Of a stretch of 34,732 bases of DNA, positions 9,601 to 20,399 are shown piece by piece. The stretch comes from Chara braunii. Its lineage: Eukaryota > Streptophyta > Charophyceae > Charales > Characeae. The notes under the pieces were generated by a model. It was not told where the DNA came from and made no database searches. It worked only from the letters and a program-made list of their open reading frames with translations. Numbering within the stretch: position 1 is the first letter of the stretch; each line of letters opens with the position of its first letter. The stretch is from positions 929,083 to 963,814 of the forward strand of contig BFEA01000367.1 of the NCBI GenBank assembly GCA_003427395.1, read 5' to 3'. The position numbers were made by a program, and so were the translations under genes.

Positions 9601-11735
9601 TATTATGAACTTGATTGTCTTACGATTTTTACCGCCACTCACACACAGACAGTCTCATACACGCCCATACATGCATAAGAGAAGGGGGAGAGGAGACAGA
9701 GTCAAACTGTACACAGATCAGAGTATGTAGCGGAAGTTCAGCCATGCACAGATGGGGAGAAGACACTGCGTGATTCTCACTCTCTGACAAACTCCCAACA
9801 ACCAATCACAAGAAGAAACCTGCGAGGATAACAATTGGAATTCACACTGATGATGAGCCAATTAAACCAGATATCGTTACAGAGTTTGTCCAGCATCTCG
9901 CCACACTCAGAACCCCACACTCCACTCTCTCTCCCACACCCAGTTAGTAGCGCACAACCGAAACAGCCTCCCAGAGGCCAGCGCCAACCACCCAGATGAA
10001 GAACAGATCCGGCGATGAAGTCTTCAGTGCCGGTGAACAACTCTGACGAAGAAACGGGCAGCTATGGCTGCCGCCAGCCACAAACACTCAGTGAGGAGCC
10101 TCGATATAGCCGGGCCAGACGCAGATACCCTCAGGGGTAGGTGCGCTGAGGATGCCCCAGCTCCGGCAACCTTCAGAAGGCCGGCTATGGCTGCCGCCCA
10201 CAGCAAGGGTCTCAGGATGCCGCCTGCAGACAATTGCCACCGTCAACTTGCTTGGCTTCTCCAAACGCTGCATCGTGAAAATGAACAGCCAAAAGTCCCT
10301 AAACGATTTCCCTAAACTATTAATAGATTTCTACTCTAGCCTAGACCTAGACCGGACTGACTGACCGACCGGTACCGTTTCTGCTTCGGCCTCTTGGCCT
10401 CTACCGGACCCGGCTATAGGCTATAGGACCGTCTATGTGGCATCTTCGACTCACACGGGTCCTACCGGACCCGACTTAGGGCCGGAGGGACACACCAGGG
10501 CCTAAAGGCCCGACCTTTGGGGTTACAGGCCCTAAAGGCCTGATTTTGGACTATCACCCATCGGGTAGGCCCAAACGACACTTCGTTTGGGCCTGGCGGC
10601 GCTCTTGAAGCTGCCGCCCGCCGATTGAGGCTGAAGCGTCCATCTGGACGGTCCAGTGTCTGGCCTGGCCTCGCAGCATTGAGGCCAGACCATTGCCCAC
10701 CGGTATAAGTACCGGTATCCGCCTCAGTAGGGGGATCGGCCTACCGGAACTCTACCGGCACGGCATGGTCAGTGCTAGTGCACTGTTTTGATGCGCTAAA
10801 CTTAGCGCAGGGGCTGAAGCAGGAGCGCAGCATAGCGCAGCAGCGAGCGGAGCAGCAGCGGGCGACTGAGCTTGCACGGCGGTTATCACCGCCTGAGGTA
10901 TTGGGAGCTTGGAGGGTCTCTCCTCCTCTCCCTCGCCAGTCCCCTCTCTCTCTCTCTCCTCTTCCTCCTTCTTCTTCTTCTTCTTCTTCTTCAGATTGGA
11001 GACTATCCAGTTGGACAGAGATCACAGTTGGATTTCGGTGATACGAGACTGTGGTACTTACCTGATTGGAGACTTGGAGATTGTTGAGGTTGATACTCGG
11101 CTGCATCACAGTTGGACACCGGTTACATCTGGACTCTGTTATCTCCGACATTGGTGACCTTTGGTCCTCGACATTCTGATCTTGTTATATGACATTCTGG
11201 ACTACCATTTCGGAGACCTATGTGACCTATCGGTGTGATCTACCTCCTACCTCCTTCGTCTCTCCTCCCACCTTTCATCTGTGTATGTGTGTACGGGATC
11301 TGGGTATCGTCTATGAATGACCCAGACCCCACCATCTCATGATTGTATGTGTGTGGAGTGATGCCATGTAGGTCAGTCTATGTGAGTCAGTTCGTTTATC
11401 AGACTTCCGCTGCATACATGCTCATCCTATATTGGTTGATCTTTGGTTCTGCCCATACTCATCGAAGTATGCAACAGTCTATCAGCTTAGGCCCTTAGGG
11501 CCTGTTTGTCCTAGGGGTAGCCCGGGCCTGCTAAACGCAGTGAGGGTAGCTGTAGGAAAGTCGAAATACCACTGGGCCTACTTTCCCCACATTTGCAGAT
11601 ATGTCCCTCACGATTTTTCCTTGCAGGTAGGTCTCTCGGCTAGCCCTCAGCCAAACAAAATTACAAATCTAACCTACTGCTGTACTGTACAGCCCCGAGG
11701 TTAGTCTCGGCGGTCGAAATCAGCAAGTCATTGCA
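9601..11735 (-). repeat. 5' LTR of retrotransposon A, interrupted by a solo LTR
   Basis: It aligns with the 3' LTR at both ends (start TATTATGAAC against TGTTATGCAC; end TCATTGCA in both). The match is broken only by the 1041-bp solo LTR at 10436-11476 plus its duplicated 5-bp target. Without these it is 1089 bp. Open frames in it mirror those in the other LTR. Confidence 0.9.
10436..11476 (+). mobile_element. Nested solo LTR of a different retrotransposon
   Basis: The insert is flanked by the 5-bp direct repeat GTCTA (10431-10435 and 11477-11481), which is present once at the matching site of the other LTR. Its ends are TGTGGCAT and ATGCAACA, an imperfect inverted repeat with canonical TG...CA termini. 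It has no coding region, and a TATA-like element (TATAAGTA, from 10704) suggests plus orientation. A (TTC)n run (about 10967-10991) and a Ser/Pro-rich open frame are low-complexity by-products. A complete element probably inserted into LTR A and then recombined to a solo LTR. Confidence 0.9.
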
Positions 11736-12155
11736 CACATATACTTCCAGTCACACTGGGTTTTGATGTTAACGTCTCGGGAGTTACCAGCAATCTTGAT
11801 CGGTCTGGACTCTGGAGTCCTGACTGGAACGTATTTAGAGCAAAATATTTTTGAAATGGTAGGATGCGGTGTCCCATTGTTTTGGGGATTCTGTCAAAAA
11901 TTATCGAGTGTAGTTAAACCATCGGTACCTTTGAGTCGCCTATCTTGAAGCAGTTCCCGTGTTTGATATTTGTAATTTGCACCAAGGTGAAGCCAGGTAG
12001 TTGATCCGGGAAGAGATGCATTTGGGCTGATGGGATGGCCGGGTGCATGAGGTGGACTGCAGCATCGGTCATCAGAATGTCCAAAACACGAGGAACTCAG
12101 GGCAAAGAACTTGAAAATTAGTGACCACCTGAGCCTCTCTGAAACTAACAAATGT

Positions 12156-12665
12156 TCAAACCACCACTACCCCCGCCGGCCTAAATTCGACTTTCCTGGC
12201 CTTACGGACCGGGTTCTTAGGGGGGGTGGCGACCGGCAGGTGCAGGCGGGCCTGGTCCAAGGATTTTCAAACGCCAACTTTGAGGATTTTTCGTGCTCAG
12301 AAGAATTGAAGAAAAAATCTGAAAATTTGAGATCATGTAGATTAGGTTGTGATCTTTGCAGGAAAAATATCAAAAAATGAAATAAAATAACAATTTAGAC
12401 CATGAAATAAATGCCGCGCCGTCTCATTGCATTTTCCTTTTTTGCCATTCTGGCACATGCTGGCCAACCGGAGAAGTACCCCAACTTCCACATTTTTTTG
12501 CGCTCAGAAGGACGACTCAACAGCTCTGCAAATTGAAGGGCCTGTATATTTAAGATCGTGAAATGAATGCCGCGCAATTTCGTCCTATATTCCATTTTTG
12601 CTTCTTTTTGCTGCTCTATCACGTGTCGGCCAACGGGAAAAGTACCCCGACTTCAGCGATTTTTC
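12156..12665. mobile_element. Truncated TTAA-type inverted-repeat element (relative of 32918-33468)
   Basis: The left end CAAACCACCACTACCCCCGC is nearly the reverse complement of the right end of the intact copy at 32918-33468. The interiors align for about 500 bp (ACTTTCCTGGCCTTACGGAC; CGGGTTCTTAGGGGGG; repeated GATTTTTCGYGCTCAGAAG and GCCAACGGGAAAAG steps). No matching right terminus is found, so this copy is truncated near 12665. It lacks a transposase frame. Confidence 0.75.
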
Positions 12666-12724
12666 CCGTCTTACCACTCGTACTGTACAGTGCTGGCTGC
12701 CGACCTATGTGGGAGAGAGAATCA

Positions 12725-13065
12725 GAGTTTGGGAAGGGGAAATAAACCGTCCATGAGTGTAAAGAAGCGCCTCTGACACATTTAGCACATGTCAATTCTT
12801 CAGCCAAATAGTTTGTTTTTTCTGACTCTTAGCCAAATTGGGCAGTGTTTGTTTTCCTCTGGGAGTCCCAAGGTGCAGCCCTGGGACGAGAGTTTGGTCA
12901 GAGGAAATAGACCCTCCACCACTGCAAAGAAGCGCCTCTGACACGCTCAGCAGACCAATTCTTAAGCGAAATGGAACTTGCAGCCAAACAGGTTCACCTT
13001 TCTAACCCTGGTTTTTGCCGAGTGCTTGTTTACCTCCTGGAGTCCCAAGATGCATCCCTGGGACC
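12725..13065. repeat. About 165-bp tandem duplication
   Basis: Unit 1 (12725-12889) and unit 2 (12890-13065) both run from GAGTTTGG through AAGAAGCGCCTCTGACAC to GGAGTCCCAAG and CCTGGGAC. They have diverged by substitutions and small indels. No gene is apparent. Confidence 0.8.
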
Positions 13066-13215
13066 TCCAACCATGGATTGCACTTTTTTGTAGGGAGCGT
13101 AGAACACGCAGTGTAACAGCCAGAGCATTGGTAACTATGGACCTGCTGACAATTCGGGAGACAGGGGCCGGCATGCAAGACGATCTGCGTGTGTGCTTCC
13201 GAGCGTGTCTCTGTA

Positions 13216-13218
<3 letters not shown>

Positions 13219-13289
<71 letters not shown>

Positions 13290-13290
13290 N

Positions 13291-13373
<83 letters not shown>
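13219..13373. repeat. (GT)n-(GA)n compound microsatellite with one undetermined base
   Basis: A (GT)n tract (13219-13336) runs into (GA)n (to 13373). The only N of the window is at 13290 and the dinucleotide phase shifts across it, so the true length is uncertain. Open frames with runs of Cys-Val or Thr-His are artefacts of this tract. Confidence 0.98.
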
Positions 13374-13375
<2 letters not shown>

Positions 13376-13389
13376 CACCCACCATATTG

Positions 13390-13805
13390 TCGTCGTCCTC
13401 CTCCTCCTCCTCCCTCCCCCAACTGCTGTCTTCCTCTTTTTGGGTGACCACGTGGCACCAGGTAATGTACTCCAAAAACAAAACAAAACAGATGCTATGT
13501 TTTCCTCCTCCTCCACCTCCTCCTCCTCTTCTCCAAGTGCTATGTGCCACCATGTAAAATGCAAAAGCTGGAAATGAAAAGAGACTTTGCTGTTATTGTT
13601 GTTGTCCTCCTCCCTAATCTTCATCCTCCTCCTCCACGCGTTTCTGGTTTACTATGTCTTTGCCTCCTCTTCCTGCTCCTCTCCTTCCCTCGTCTACCTC
13701 CTCCTCCTCCTCCTGCTCCTCCCCTTCCCTTGTCTTTGCCTTTGTCGTCGAATAATACAAAAACAAAAAAACAACTCTAGTCCTCCTCCTCCTCCTGCTC
13801 TTCTC
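13390..13805. repeat. Polypyrimidine CTC/CCT-rich region
   Basis: There are at least six clusters of CCTCCTCCT-type trinucleotide repeats, separated by short unique sequence that itself contains A-rich patches. Frames across it give Pro, Ser or Leu runs and are not supported as genes. Confidence 0.85.
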
Positions 13806-13969
13806 CTCATGAATCCCTGTACCAATTGCTTGTACTTGGCGGTATGTCCGACACCCATGGCATAAATGGGGGGTCTAGTATCTATGTTTGGAGGTCTTAT
13901 TCCTTCAAGGAACCAATGGTCAGGAGCTTAACTCTAGGGCTAAAGGACTGGATTAGGTTCATCAAGTTA

Positions 13970-14228
13970 TGACAAGGAAAGGTTTAAACGCTGGTTCCAG
14001 GAGGTTGCCATCCAACTGGAGCCACTGAATGTATTTTGGGTCTGCGAAAGACTGCTGGCCATTGTCTCTGACGGAAATCGCCACTGGTCCTTGGTTTTCT
14101 GAAGCTCAGGAACAGCTGGAGGGTTTTGGACAGCGACCACAAGGAGGATGGAGTGGCTGGAGGCGACGACTTCGAAGTTCCCCAACACTTGAGGATTTCA
14201 AGTACTTGCTTCTCCGACTAGAGGAGGT
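13970..14228 (+). pseudogene. Decayed coding remnant ending at a splice-donor-like site
   Basis: From 13970 one frame is open for about 43 codons with ordinary protein composition (ERFKRWFQEV, VCERLLAIV) and stops with TGA at about 14098. An overlapping frame then stays open for some 40 codons (PTLEDFKYLLLRLEE) up to GAG followed by GTGAGT at 14229, a strong donor consensus. One frameshift would join them. It could be a degenerate exon or an old transposon fragment; I recognise no family. Confidence 0.35.
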
Positions 14229-14292
14229 GAGTTCAACTTCCAGCTTTTGGTTTAAAACATCGTCTAGATTGGGGACTGGCATGTGTTCATTC

Positions 14293-14480
14293 TTGTGTGC
14301 ATGTTGGTACACCTATGAACTGTCGAAATACAGACCCAAGTCACCCAAGTTCAAATCCAAATGCAATCAGATGGACAGAATAAAATAATGCTTGAATTAC
14401 CTGGAGCGGCCAGTTCAATGACGATACCTCAAGGCTGTTGCCCTTCTGAAGAGGAAAAAAGGGGGGAAAAGAAAAAAAAA
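14293..14480 (+). mobile_element. tRNA-derived SINE, copy 1 (diverged)
   Basis: It shares the tRNA-like head (GTTGGTACACC, CAGACCCAAGT, GTTCAAATCC, which is box B-like) and the body/tail (GAATTACCTGGAGCGGCC, CCTCAAGGCTGTTGCCCTT, A-rich end) with the copies at 25988-26165 and 27580-27735. Box A is degraded. No target duplication is seen. Confidence 0.7.
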
Positions 14481-14552
14481 AGAAAGCAACTTCTGTTTAT
14501 GGTAATCTCTTATGAATCCGTTAAGTGAATGCAAAGCTGTACACTTACAGCA

Positions 14553-14586
14553 GTCTACAGACTCTACAGACTCTACAGACTCTACA
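14553..14586. repeat. 9-bp minisatellite (CTACAGACT)n
   Basis: Three to four copies of CTACAGACT run in tandem. The flanking 14481-14750 shows no gene. Confidence 0.85.
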
Positions 14587-14750
14587 CAGATATGCTTGAA
14601 ACACGGCTGCAGTGGATCCATGTTGTGTGGGCTGTTCGAGCATGTCATGGTCTCGTAACTGGAACAATAGACAGTAAGCTAACACAGTCCTTACAAGGAC
14701 AAGGAGTTGGGCTTCCGTACTGGCCTTCCCTGCAGAATGCTATTTGCGAG

Positions 14751-15646
14751 GGTCTACCCTCAGCCCTGCAGCAGGCACGTGCCTGCCCTAAGTGAAGGCG
14801 GGCCCCCTGAACCCCCATGTACCCTGAGTTTGTCAATTTTTGCAAATCTTGGTGGACGCCAGACAGTTGCCACGCGCCAGTTGGTTACATCTGCGTTGCT
14901 CGAGGGAATCGGAAATACTCGTGAGCCTTCCAGGCTCTTCCAGCAACGTGGTCCAAGCAGGGAACACCACACATTTGTGCCTGGGTGGTTGGGCATGCCA
15001 AACCAATTCGGTCCCAGGCCTCTGTCTGAGTGGGTTTGGGCGCAGACACTTTGGCCGAGACTGAAGCTAGTGGAAACTCGGTCCTGGCGGAGAAGGGCAG
15101 ACCGTGCGCCCAACACTTTCGATATAGGAAAGTGTCAAGTGCCAGAGGAAGCATTCGGGCACTTGCACTTAGCGCGAGGTGCGGGCGTAGAGAGGATGCA
15201 GGAAACTGCTGAGGGCAGTGCCATAGCCCAGCCGTCATAGCCAGGCTGGGGCTTGGACATAGTCAGCGGGTGGTGGTCGTCTTCTTGTATGGGAAGGAAG
15301 ACGTGGGTGATGAAGACGAGGCTGAGAGAGAGAGAGAGAGATGAGGTGGATGATGTGAGGGCACGCATCTGGTCTTGGTGATGGTCTACAAGGTCGACAT
15401 CTTCATGCGCTTGGGTTGTTGCTGCTGATGTCAACATGATGCATTGTGAATTCGGAGTCTACTATGTTGGTGGTGGCGAGATTACGCTCTCATTGACATT
15501 CGGATTCAGTGCTTTGGTTCTCTGTTGGTGGAATATCAGTGCATATCTGTATTATCTGCTTTCGGGACAGTGTTGGACTTTCTGACTTTCAATGTGAAAT
15601 TGCATTCTGGAATTCTGTCATTTTGCTATCGCTCATTTTCCTTGCA
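14751..15646 (+). repeat. Diverged LTR related to retrotransposon B (probable solo LTR)
   Basis: The sequence parallels the 5' LTR of element B from its start to the end GCTCATTTTCCTTGCA. Shared landmarks are GCCCTAAGTGAAGG, a CGCCAGTTGGTT-like step, CTGAGGGCAG.GCCATAGCCCAG, GATGTGAGGGCAC and TGGTGGTGGCGAGA. Divergence is much greater than between the two LTRs of element B. A (GA)n tract (15324-15341) stands where element B has (GAT)n. No primer site or gag follows, so a solo LTR or LTR fragment is likely. Open frames within it, including 14707-15240, are not considered genes. Confidence 0.75.
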
Positions 15647-16340
15647 TATTTCTCAAACGTGCATCAATTCTTTCATGTCTGAAAATAATGACATCGCTCC
15701 CTATGTGAATTTAATGTCTCTGCCCTCGGCCTTTTCATGACACTGAATGTCTGGTGTAAGCATCACTTACATGAATGGCCATATGACTCTGTTCCTGTTG
15801 AAAGGATTCCGGGCTGTGCCATTGCCCCGAGTCCTGGTCCCAGAGTCCCATTTGGTCCCAGTCCCAAGGGTCCCGGTAGGTACCGGTTCCTAGGGTCCTA
15901 GAGGTCTATAGGAATCCAGTAGAGTCCAGTAGAGTCTAGTAGAATCCAGTAGGGTAGGGTCGAGAAGTCGAAAAGTCATAGGTCGCTAGAAGTCTGGCCC
16001 AGCACCGGAACGAAAAGTACAAATTCCCGACGTCTATTTCTCAGCAGCATCCTGGGAAAGTCCGGTGACTTCCGGAGCTAACAATTGCAGCTGACAGGCC
16101 GCAGTGACCGTTAGCGGTCCGGAGCAAGACAAAGAACACTGAGAGCTGCTATTGCGGGAGCGCTGCTGTGTGACCAACGGGTTGGACAGTCAGAGGTTGA
16201 TGAAGGAGTGGAGAAATTGGAGTCATGGCTAGGGTTGAGCGGAAGGGAGAAGTCTGTCATAGCCAAGTAGGGTAGTAACGGGGAAAGAGGTGAGTGTATT
16301 CAGGAAGTGAGAGTGAGTGAGAGAGAGAGGTGCGAGGATC
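15647..16340. other. Gene-free spacer with a short minisatellite
   Basis: I see no gene. At 15913-15952 there are four tandem copies of a 10-bp unit (ARTCCAGTAG), set in a stretch with many GTCC/GGTCCC steps (15820-15980). The right edge is GA-rich and abuts the LTR of element B. Confidence 0.6.
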
Positions 16341-17337
16341 TGGGTCCTCGGCAGGCCTAAGGGGCCCCTGTTGCAGCTCCGCCCGCCCTAAGTGAAGGTG
16401 GGCCTAACAAATCACAAATCACGAGAAGTCCTCAGCTGTCAATTTCGTATTTGGGGTCCAGGCAGTTTCGTCGTGCCAGTTGGTTGAAGGAAACACAGGC
16501 CGAGCAGCGAGGAAATTCCCAGGCCTTCTAGGCTTTTCCGAAAGCGCAGGCCCTGGGCGAGATTCGCAGCCTCATACACAGACAGTTGGGAGGCCCAACC
16601 GAATGAGGCCCAGTAGCTGCACCAGAGGCGCAGCATCCTGGGGCCTACCGGAAGCTTCTGGGCCCAGGCCCAGGCCAGCCAGGCTGCGAAGGCAGGCAGG
16701 CTCTTTCCATACAGGAAAGAGCTTGCTGCCTGGATGGGCATTCAGCACTTGCATGCTGGCGGCACTGCTGCTGGAGTGGACGCTCGTGGGCTGCTGCTGG
16801 CGCTGAGAGGCAAGGTGCTAGCACGTGCGGTCGTGCAGGGAGCAGGGCGCTGCTGAGGGCAGCACCATAGCCCAGCCTCCATAGCTGGATGGGCTTGGAC
16901 TACAGTGAGGCACAGGGGTGGTCTTCGGGTGTACAGAGGGAAGACGTGGGAGTAAGTCAGGGAAGAGAGAGAAGGATGATGATGATGATGATGATGATGA
17001 TGTGAGGGCACATACCTGGTATTGGCGATGGTTTGCATTGGGCGACATCTTCAAGTACTTGGTGGGCTGCTGGCGTCAACAGTTGCATTGTCAATTAGTA
17101 GGCAGATTGTAGCTGCCTACGAAGTAGGCTGGGCGCCAAGTAGGCAGATAGGGCCTGGTTACTCATGTTGGTGGTGGCGAGAGCAAGCTCTTATTGACAT
17201 TGGTTGTCAGTGTTACAATTCTTTATTGGTGTTATATTGGTGCATTTCTTCTTTCTGGATACTGTGATACTATCTGGTCCTCAATGTGTTTGTGCATTGT
17301 GGACATTGTCATCTTGCTATTGCTCATTTTCCTTGCA
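16341..17337 (+). repeat. 5' LTR of retrotransposon B
   Basis: It starts TGGGTCCTCGGC and ends TTTTCCTTGCA, three bases before the primer site. The first half is repeated at 23954-24442. A (GAT)n microsatellite of about nine units lies at 16975-17001. Open frames inside the LTR are shared with the 3' copy and are not genes. Confidence 0.85.
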
Positions 17338-17340
17338 ATT

Positions 17341-17352
17341 TGGTATCGGAGC
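17341..17352 (+). other. Primer-binding site of retrotransposon B
   Basis: TGGTATCGGAGC differs by one base from TGGTATCAGAGC, the standard plant primer site complementary to initiator tRNA-Met. It lies three bases after the LTR end, which fixes the element's orientation. Confidence 0.9.
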
Positions 17353-18642
17353 TGGTTCAAACTGCGCTTCATTGATTCTTCGCAATAGCTGTTTGGTGCT
17401 TCACAGGAAGTGTGGGGCAGTGATAAGGCTTTGGCGTTGAATGATTGGCGGCCCAGGGTCGTGTGGGCGCGCCAGGAAGCTATGTGGTGACATTAGGGGT
17501 GTACGCTGGATGATGAGAGCTCGCTGATGTGGCATTTAAGCCGAGGTGGAACTGCATTCTGCTGTTGGTCGTGCCGAGGCAAAGACCGGTCATCATAAAT
17601 GCACATCAGGTTGCCGGTGAGAAATCTGTGGCTGGGGGCAGCATTATGAGGTACGTTGCTCTCTTCCTTATCTACCCTCTTTATTACTTCTTACCGTGAG
17701 GAAGTGAGTTCTGACTTGAGAGTCCTGTCAATGTGAGGTGTTGCGAGCGCTCAACCTTGAGAGTCGACATTCTTCCTGGGCAGCAAGCTGTGAGGTGTCG
17801 CGAGCGCTCAATCTTGAGAGTCGACATTCTTCCTGGGCAGCAAGCTGGTGGGAGACGGGCGATGCTTCTGAAGGGCCCTGGACGAAGCACTTGGGTCACG
17901 GTCACCATGCCAACCCGCTGGGACTAGTACACGCATACGTTGCCACAAGTCCTTGGTTCTGCTGCTGCGCAATAGAGGTCATGCCAGACCGTCTTTAAAT
18001 ATTTTTGGCGGGGACTCTGTGTTGAATCTGGCTGTGATCGTCGTCCTGTCTGCGACGTTAAATAATTCCTAAGGACCTTGGGAGCTGTCCTTAACTGCCT
18101 CTTGATCAGCCAGATCAAACTGGGTGTAAGGCTCGTTGCATGTGAGGATAAATAAAGTGCAAGGGCTGGCAGGTTCGGCATAGACCTGGGGCACACGGGT
18201 GGGCCGGATTGCACACCTTCAGACACGCTGCTTAACCAGATGCTTAGGACGTTGACACAAAGTGACTACTCAAGAGGGATACAGGGGGAGGGTTGGATTA
18301 TGGTAACTGTTCGTTGTGATAATAAATAGATAAACTGCCATCCAGCATGTATCTCTGCAGAAAATATTATTTTTATTTTTGATTATTTAGTTGTTACAGA
18401 CTTGACTAACAACTGACTGACAGCTGCAGATAGAATAGTACCTTCCATTGCTGCATGCAAACTGTTTCAGAGTAATCTAAAAATAGATCTAGTATTCCCT
18501 GTAGGATCTGACACTTATTATTGGTTACCGCTTGACTTCTCCTGGCTGACCGAGAGCCATTGATTAATCTTACGCGGTTGGGTGTCAGGCTAAGGTAGGA
18601 TTCAATGTGGATTCTAGTTTAGATCACACTCCACTGTAGCTC
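17353..18642 (+). other. Untranslated leader of retrotransposon B with a 57-bp tandem duplication
   Basis: There is no credible gene in this 1.3 kb. Positions 17733-17789 and 17790-17846 are tandem 57-bp copies with two mismatches (TTGCG/TCGCG and AACCT/AATCT). A 3' AT-rich segment (around 18360-18400) precedes gag. Open frames across the duplication are short and repeat-derived. Confidence 0.75.
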
Positions 18643-20340
18643 ATGAGTGAAGTTGTTAGTAGTGAGGAGTTAGTGGATGATCTTAGGGTTACTCGAAGAA
18701 CTGCTCTCAGTCGACGTTTGACCTTTCAGGAAATAGGTCCAGAAGAGGAAAGGAGGCTGCGGAGAGAAGCTAGGGAGAGGGCGGCATTCCGGAGGACAAG
18801 GGACGCTGAGGCCAGCGCCAGGGCTAGGATCATAGCTAGCACGTGTGACCATGGCTTCCATGTCACAGACCTCTTCACAGGCCACTTCGTTAGGAGTCTG
18901 TCAGAGTAGTCAGAGTACTCAAGGCTCCATAAGTCAGACTGTTGCGTGCATGTCAGCCAGCAGCCCCCGCTCACTCTGGAGGATTATGAGATCCTCCAAA
19001 CGGAAGCTCTTCATGATGAGTTACAACGGCAACTGAGAGAAGTAGAAGAGAGAAGAAAAAGGGCTAGATTGAGAAAAGTTAGATTAGGCACTAGGTCGCA
19101 GGAGCTACGAGGACTAGAAGAACTAGATGATGCTATGTTAATCCTGTTGATCGGTCGCTGCGCAACTCGCTACTTTGTGTAGCAGAAATGCAGGTAGTTC
19201 AGCAGGAATTGTTGGCTGAACTAGTGGCTGGCCAGAAACGAATTCTGGCTGCATTTCAAGGGCCTCGCCCAGTCATGAGGCAGCCCCTGTTCCCTGTAGT
19301 TCCCCCTTCGGTTGCAGGTCCTTCATTGACGAAGTCGCCGATAGGGCAAACATTCTCGCCAATGTATGACATATCTCTCTCAGGCGACCAACCAGTAGTT
19401 AGTGGTCCGGTCCTTAGCTTCGACTGTACGATCCACGACGGTGGTAACTAAAGTCCCGTCGTCAGGACAGACCCAGGTGAGCGTGCAACAACCTGTCACA
19501 ATGGTTATGCAGCCACTGCAACAATCACCTGGACAGATCCAACCTATGCAGTGGATGCCAAAGATACCCTTGCCGAGTCCTAAGCACTTCTTTGGCGATA
19601 GGAAGACGGATGAGGAGTTGGATACCTGGGTGAGGACTGTGCCTACCTATGTGAGGCACAAGCTCACTAGGCCAGAGCAGGAAGTCATAGTTGCTGCTTC
19701 CTTTTTAGACGGATCGGCAGCACGTTGGTTGAATGGGTCAGTACAACAACAGGGCTACAATCAAAATTTCGATGCCTGGGCTCAGGCCCATACATTGGAA
19801 GACTTCGTACGGTTTGTGTATAATAGGTGGCATGACCCTCAAGGGGCACAGAAGGCCACCGACGCGATTAACAATCTTCGTGCCAAAAGCTACAAGAATG
19901 TTCGTGAGATCATAGACACCGTAGAACGTCTACTCTTGGTACCTGGTGTGCGCTACGACCAGCTAGTGCTCCTCACAGATTACTTGAGATGTCTGCCTTC
20001 AGAGGTTAGGACTAAGCTGGTGGATAAGGCCTACGTCGACCAACATAACTTCGGTTCTTTTAGCAAGAAAGCCTTAGATATAGAGGCAAAGCTTGGGTCC
20101 GCGCATCAGAGTCAGGGAGATGGTAGGAAGAAGATACTTCCCCAGAACTAGAAAAAGAAAGGTCAACTTATGTTCGTCGACCATGATGGTCAGGCGACGG
20201 AAATTGACGACTTCCCAAACTATGGGGACGAGACAGAGCATGATGGGGCCAGCGAGACTTCCGATGGGGGAGTTGTGGCTCCTATCAAAGGTAGGCCGGT
20301 CTACGGGTCAGGGCGACCAAGTTAGCCGCTCTTACTCGCG
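18643..20340 (+). pseudogene. gag: Retrotransposon B: Gag (frameshifted)
   Basis: The frame starts at ATG 18643 with a charged, Arg/Glu-rich helical segment, then shifts near 18905 and continues in another frame (18946-19182; EALHDELQRQLREVEERRKR is coiled-coil-like). It passes a stop near 19182, and a further shift near 19420 leads to the Gag core (about 19540-20110; PSPKHFFGDRKTDEELDTWV, AASFLDGSAARWL, ALDIEAKLG). After TAG 20149-20151 the same frame stays readable to about 20320 with an acidic tail. The core is clearly related to that of element A, as the shared DIEAKL motif shows. I see no zinc knuckle in the readable part. Confidence 0.85.
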
Positions 20341-20399
20341 TTGAAGTGGTAACATTGCCTTCCCCACTTCAGGCGTTGGCCAAGGCTAGTGACCCAAAC

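Larger units (their letters stand above)
1722..11735 (-). mobile_element. Ty3/gypsy LTR retrotransposon A (chromodomain type, degenerate)
   Basis: This is a full-length element of about 9 kb, plus a nested 1041-bp solo LTR, read on the minus strand. Order from right to left: 5' LTR (9601-11735), primer-binding site (9584-9598), long leader, gag (8068-6467), protease, reverse transcriptase, RNase H, integrase with a chromodomain-like end (stopping at 2840), polypurine tract, 3' LTR (1722-2806). PR-RT-RH-IN is the Ty3/gypsy order. Gag is open, while pol carries several stops and frameshifts, including one in the RT catalytic box. After removing the nested insertion the LTRs match in length (1085 and 1089 bp) and look only a few percent divergent. 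Flanking 5-bp sequences (ACGTG on the left, CACAT on the right) do not match, so the target duplication is mutated or my ends are off by a few bases. Confidence 0.92.

Noticed and set aside
12962-13624. Long open frames of Thr-His, Cys-Val, Ser-Leu or Arg-Glu repeats on both strands
   Set aside because: They are translations of the GT/GA microsatellite and pyrimidine tracts, and one crosses the undetermined base.
14707-15240. 177-codon open frame on the plus strand
   Set aside because: It lies within the diverged LTR related to element B, with overlapping open frames on the other strand and no domain.
16439-17054. Matching open frames in 16439-17054 and 24005-24466
   Set aside because: They are shared only because both regions are LTRs of element B.
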